Source: CAZWCX01 sp964632945 (GTDB lineage Bacteria > Planctomycetota > MHYJ01 > WSZJ01 > CAZWCX01). Taken from it: DNA of 8,139 nt. Positions within the stretch are counted from its first letter, which is position 1. Every line of letters begins with the position of its first letter. A program made the position numbers and the translations under genes. Shown here piece by piece: positions 5,649-8,139 of the stretch. The notes under the pieces were generated by a model. That model did not search any database. It was not told the origin of the DNA and saw nothing but the letters and a program-made list of their open reading frames with translations. The stretch covers positions 1 to 8,139 of the forward strand of contig CAZWCX010000218.1 of NCBI GenBank assembly GCA_964632945.1, read 5' to 3'.

Positions 5649-6755
5649 CGCGGGCCGTCGTTTCCCGCCCGCAGCCTGTTCGACCCCCCCGGGGGGAAAC
5701 GGGCATCCGGCGGGCGTCGCCCTGCCGGCCGAGGGGGAAGTCGCCTCCCGCCAGGAACGGCTCGACCAGCTCATCCGCTGCTAGCGCGTCCGCCGGCACG
5801 TGATCGCCCGCCTGAGCCCCCTGCACGACCCGCCGCCCCTGCCGCCGGAGCTCGATCCCGCCTACTTCGGGTTCACCGAGGAAGACCTGGACGTCCCCTC
5901 CTCCAGCAAGGGGATCCACGGCCCGGCGATCCTGCCCCTGCGCGAGATCCTCGACCGCCTGCGTAACACCTACTGCCGGTCGATCGGCGCTCAGTTCATG
6001 CATATCGACGACCTCCACGTGCGCGAGTGGCTGCAGAGCCGGATGGAGTCGTCGCAGAACCGGCTCACGCTCACCCGCGAGGAGCAGACGCGGATCCTCA
6101 CCCGCCTGACCGACGCGGTGATCTTCGAGGACTTCGTGCAGAAGAAGTTCCGCGGCGCGAAGAGCTTCTCGCTGGAAGGGTGCGAAAGCCTGATCCCGCT
6201 GCTCGACCTGGCCATCGAGAAGGCCGGGGAGCAGAAGCTGGACGAGATCGTGATTGGGATGGCCCACCGCGGCCGGCTCAACGTGCTCGCCAACATCATG
6301 GGGAAGAACCCGCGCGACATCTTTCGCGAGTTCGAGGACACCGACGGCGAGCTCCATCTCGGCCGCGGCGACGTGAAAAACCACCTCGGGTACAGCGCCG
6401 ACTGGAAGACGACGGCGGGACACGCGGTGCACCTGTCGCTCTGCTTCAACCCGAGTCAGCTCGAATACGTGAATCCGGTGGCGCTCGGGCGCATGCGGGC
6501 GAAGCAGGACCGAGAGGCGGACTTCGACCGCGTGCGCGGGACGGCGATCCTGATCCACGGCGACGCCGCGTTCGCCGGCGAGGGGATCGTGCAGGAGACG
6601 CTGAACCTGTCGCAGCTCGAGGCGTACCGGATCGGCGGCGCGCTGCACGTGATCGTGAACAACCAGATCGGCTTCACCACCGGCCTGGACCAGTCGCGCT
6701 CGACGCCCTACTGCACGGACGTGGCGAAGATGCTGCAGATCCCCATCTTCCACCA
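5496..6755 (+). pseudogene. sucA: 2-oxoglutarate dehydrogenase E1 (SucA/OdhA), truncated and disrupted
   Basis: E1 decarboxylates 2-oxoglutarate with thiamine diphosphate and passes the succinyl group to E2 in the TCA cycle. Start ATG 5496 has GGAGG at 5482-5486. The N-terminal segment HNLDYVESLYESILRDP is followed by DPFAPR. Lesions in order: one extra base in the C7G6 run at 5684-5696 shifts the frame; TAG at 5782-5784 stands in RLDQLIRC*RVRRHVIARL, where tyrosine is expected; the conserved NPSHLE reads NPSQLE and DVKYHLG reads DVKNHLG; and the gene stops matching after DVAKMLQIPIFH (6753). Between these it is well kept: GMAHRGRLNVLANIMGKNP, GDAAFAGEGIVQETLNLSQL and NNQIGFTT, including the GD...NN cofactor motif. 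Family enzymes are about 900 or more residues; only roughly the first 420 are here, so the second half of the catalytic unit is missing. It cannot encode a working E1. Sequencing error could explain the frameshift, but not the truncation. Confidence 0.88.
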
Positions 6756-6880
6756 TCGAAGCCGTGTGGAACGGTGTGCGGGCGCAGAGCTTTCGAGCGC
6801 GGTACCTCGCCGGCGATCTCCGCGGAATGCGGTGCGAGGATTGCTACAAAGATGCTGGGACGCCGCGCTCTCTGCCGCCG
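6752..6880 (+). pseudogene. Possible tail of a radical SAM/SPASM protein fused to the sucA break
   Basis: Directly after the last sucA codon the frame that makes sense changes. From 6752 it reads TIEAVWNGVRAQSFRARYLA, then GDLRGMRCEDCYKDAGTP. The pattern WN...FR...LAGDL...CxxC is what the end of a SPASM domain (auxiliary iron-sulfur cluster binding in radical SAM enzymes) looks like, for example W-N-x-x-x-x-x-x-R followed by GD and a CxxC pair. There is no start codon context and no upstream radical SAM domain, so it would be a fragment brought in by rearrangement. The identification rests on about 40 residues and is tentative. Confidence 0.35.
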
Positions 6881-6972
6881 CGCCGCCGCACCGCGCCGGT
6901 GCTCGAGCTTCCCGTGCTCACGGGGCCGGTATCCGCTTTCGCACCGTCCTGCGACACGCACCCCACCGCCCT

Positions 6973-7782
6973 TCACCCCCCCACCCCCATCGCCTCCCGC
7001 CACCGCGTCGGCACCGGCTCCGCCAGTCTCCACTCCACCGTGATCGGCTGCTCCCCGGACCACGACACGAACGCGACCGGCCCGCAGTAGAGGAACCCGG
7101 CCGAGCGGCCGTTGACCTTCTTCGACCGCCGCACGAAGAGATGCACCCGGTACCCCAGCTCCCCATGCCGGGAGATGATCTCCCCGTGCCGCGACGCCTG
7201 CTTCGTCTGGCCCTGGCTTTGCCATTGGAACCGATCCGCGGCGAGGAAGCGGTCCTCGTATCGGTGCTCCTCCACCAGATCGTTCTTGTCCAGCGTCACC
7301 AGCAGAAACACGTTTCCCGGCCTCACGACGAATCCCTTGTTCCAGACCGCCTGGCTGAACGTCTCCCCGAACAGGCCTGGGATCTCCTCGCGGGAGTACG
7401 TCCGCCACCGCTCGCACTCCGTCCGCGACTTTCCCCCTTGCAGCGGCTCCATCCGGTACGCCTCCCCGTCGTTTCGGAGCACCACCTGGAACCGTGTCCC
7501 GGGAAGGCCGGCGTCCGGGCCGAACCAGCCGCGCAGCAGCGCGGGCAGCACGTTGTGCTCCGCGCCGGCCTCGGTGACGACATTCACCGCCACCTTGACG
7601 AAGTTCGCCCGGTGCGGCTTGCCGTCGGCGATCACCGGCGTCCGGCCCGTGGGGAGGTCCGGCTGGGCTTCCCGATCCGGTAGAAACAGGATCGGGGCGA
7701 TCACCGCGCGCTCCGCCTCGCCCAGGTCCCCCATCGCCTCGACGAACCGTAGCCAGCCACCGTACGCCGGCGCGCGCGGGTC
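6973..7782 (-). pseudogene. DUF3427-type C-terminal part of a DEAD/DEAH helicase
   Basis: About 270 codons on the - strand ending at TGA (6975-6973). The DUF3427 signature is clear: WRTYSREEIPGLFG, VFLLVTLDKND, YEDRFLAADRFQWQSQGQT, GEIISRHGELGYRVHLFVR, FLYCGPVAFVSWSGEQPITV and EWRLAEPVP. Before it lies a block with VLPALLRGWFGPDAGLPGTRFQVVLRNDGE, which I take as part of the same tail. DUF3427 usually sits behind superfamily 2 helicase domains. The natural reading begins near PAYGGWLRFVEAMGDL, upstream of ATG 7734, with no ribosome binding site. That makes it the displaced 3' half of the gene to its right and not an independent gene, although ATG 7734 would give an open frame of 253 residues. 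Confidence 0.7.
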
Positions 7783-8139
7783 CGGCGTGGACCGCGGCGC
7801 ACCGCTTCCCCCGCCCGCGGAACCACTCCGCCATGAAGTCGGCGTGGCGCTGCGGGCAGCAGAAGGCCAGCGTCCGGCGGCCCCCCAGGCGGTCGAGCTG
7901 CTCCAGCGCGTTCTGCGCCCGCTTCTCGGTCGCCACCGCCCGGGTCAGTTCCTCCTCGTCGAAGCGGGAACTGCGCCAGGGGATGTTCCGGTAGTCCACC
8001 TCGTCCGGGACCCCGAAGTAGTGGAACGGGCAGAGCAAGCCGCGGCGGATCCCCTCGAAGACGTCGCACCGGTAGACCAGGTTTTCCCCGCACAGCGCCA
8101 GCAGGTCGCCGCCGTCGGTCCGCTCCGGGGTGGCCGTCA
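7778..8139 (-). pseudogene. DEAD/DEAH-box helicase middle fragment, cut before motifs V-VI
   Basis: On the - strand the window enters a superfamily 2 helicase at motif III (TATPERTDGGDLLALCGENL), then gives VFEGIRRGLLCPFHYFGVPDEVDY, the linker RFDEEELTRAVATEKRAQNA and the second-domain start RTLAFCCPQRHADFMAEWFR, then CAAVHAGP (motif IV region). Immediately after HAGP the sense moves to another frame, where the DUF3427 tail begins. The expected stretch with motif V (FAVDMFNEGVD-like) and motif VI (QxxGRxxR, ATP-coupled arginines) is absent, so the product could not hydrolyse ATP normally. Motifs I-II lie beyond the right edge. Enzymes of this build are DNA-translocating helicases, some found in defence islands; no defence partner is visible here. 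Confidence 0.72.

Noticed and set aside
5293..6756. 487-residue open frame on the - strand
   Set aside because: Antisense shadow of the sucA-like gene; its histidine/valine/leucine-rich repetitive look is the usual mirror of a GC3-rich coding strand.
5800..7683. A single 627-residue protein continuing from sucA to 7683
   Set aside because: The sucA similarity stops at 6753. The remainder is out-of-frame sequence and the antisense of the DUF3427 gene, so the long frame is accidental.
1..8139. CRISPR array, insertion sequence or prophage
   Set aside because: No regularly spaced repeats, no transposase or integrase motifs and no terminal inverted repeats were seen on either strand.

Overview
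This is a high-GC bacterial window, with G or C at most third codon positions and likely GTG/TTG starts. The gene content (an AlkD-like HEAT-repeat protein, an R2K-type ATP-grasp protein, a VOC protein, a region-2-only sigma factor, a 2-oxoglutarate dehydrogenase E1, and a DEAD/DEAH helicase with a DUF3427 tail) together with loosely packed small genes would suit a large-genome planctomycete such as a Gemmata relative. That placement is inference; no rRNA or marker gene here proves it.

Left half (1-3400): mostly intact single genes on the + strand, separated by 190-410 base gaps. They are the C-terminal end of a small membrane protein (1-276), an AlkD-family protein (475-1179), an ATP-grasp protein (1379-2125, probable TTG start), a VOC/glyoxalase-fold protein (2317-2733), and an unrecognised 85-residue protein (3141-3398). 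Two of them are followed within a few bases of the stop by hairpins that share the same 5' arm sequence.

Right half (3400-8139): gene decay and rearrangement. A 208-base stretch at 3665-3872 is a diverged copy (25 mismatches by my count, no gaps) of the 5' end of the sucA-like gene at 5441-5648, and has lost its start codon. A DUF6632-like membrane protein gene (4160-4591) has three in-frame TGA codons; two of them fall on tryptophans I recall as conserved in the family, and the third reads naturally as tryptophan. Its final stop overlaps the ATG of an intact sigma-70 region 2 protein that has no region 4 (4591-5361). The sucA-like gene (5496-6755) has a frameshift at a C7G6 run, an in-frame TAG, and an abrupt end in the middle of its thiamine diphosphate domain. 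It is joined there to what looks like the tail of a radical SAM/SPASM protein. From the right edge, on the - strand, runs a helicase gene whose motif V/VI region is missing and whose frame breaks where the DUF3427 tail begins.

Two closely matching sigma-70-type promoters (TTGCRT, 17 bases, TACGAT) lie at 2920-2948 and 4016-4044, upstream of the 85-residue gene and of the DUF6632 pseudogene. I see no CRISPR array, tRNA, rRNA, transposase or complete mobile element. The main novelty is the cluster of relics and partial duplications, not a new intact multi-gene system. If the sequence comes from a draft or metagenome assembly, part of the decay (indels, junctions) could be error, and this should be tested first.
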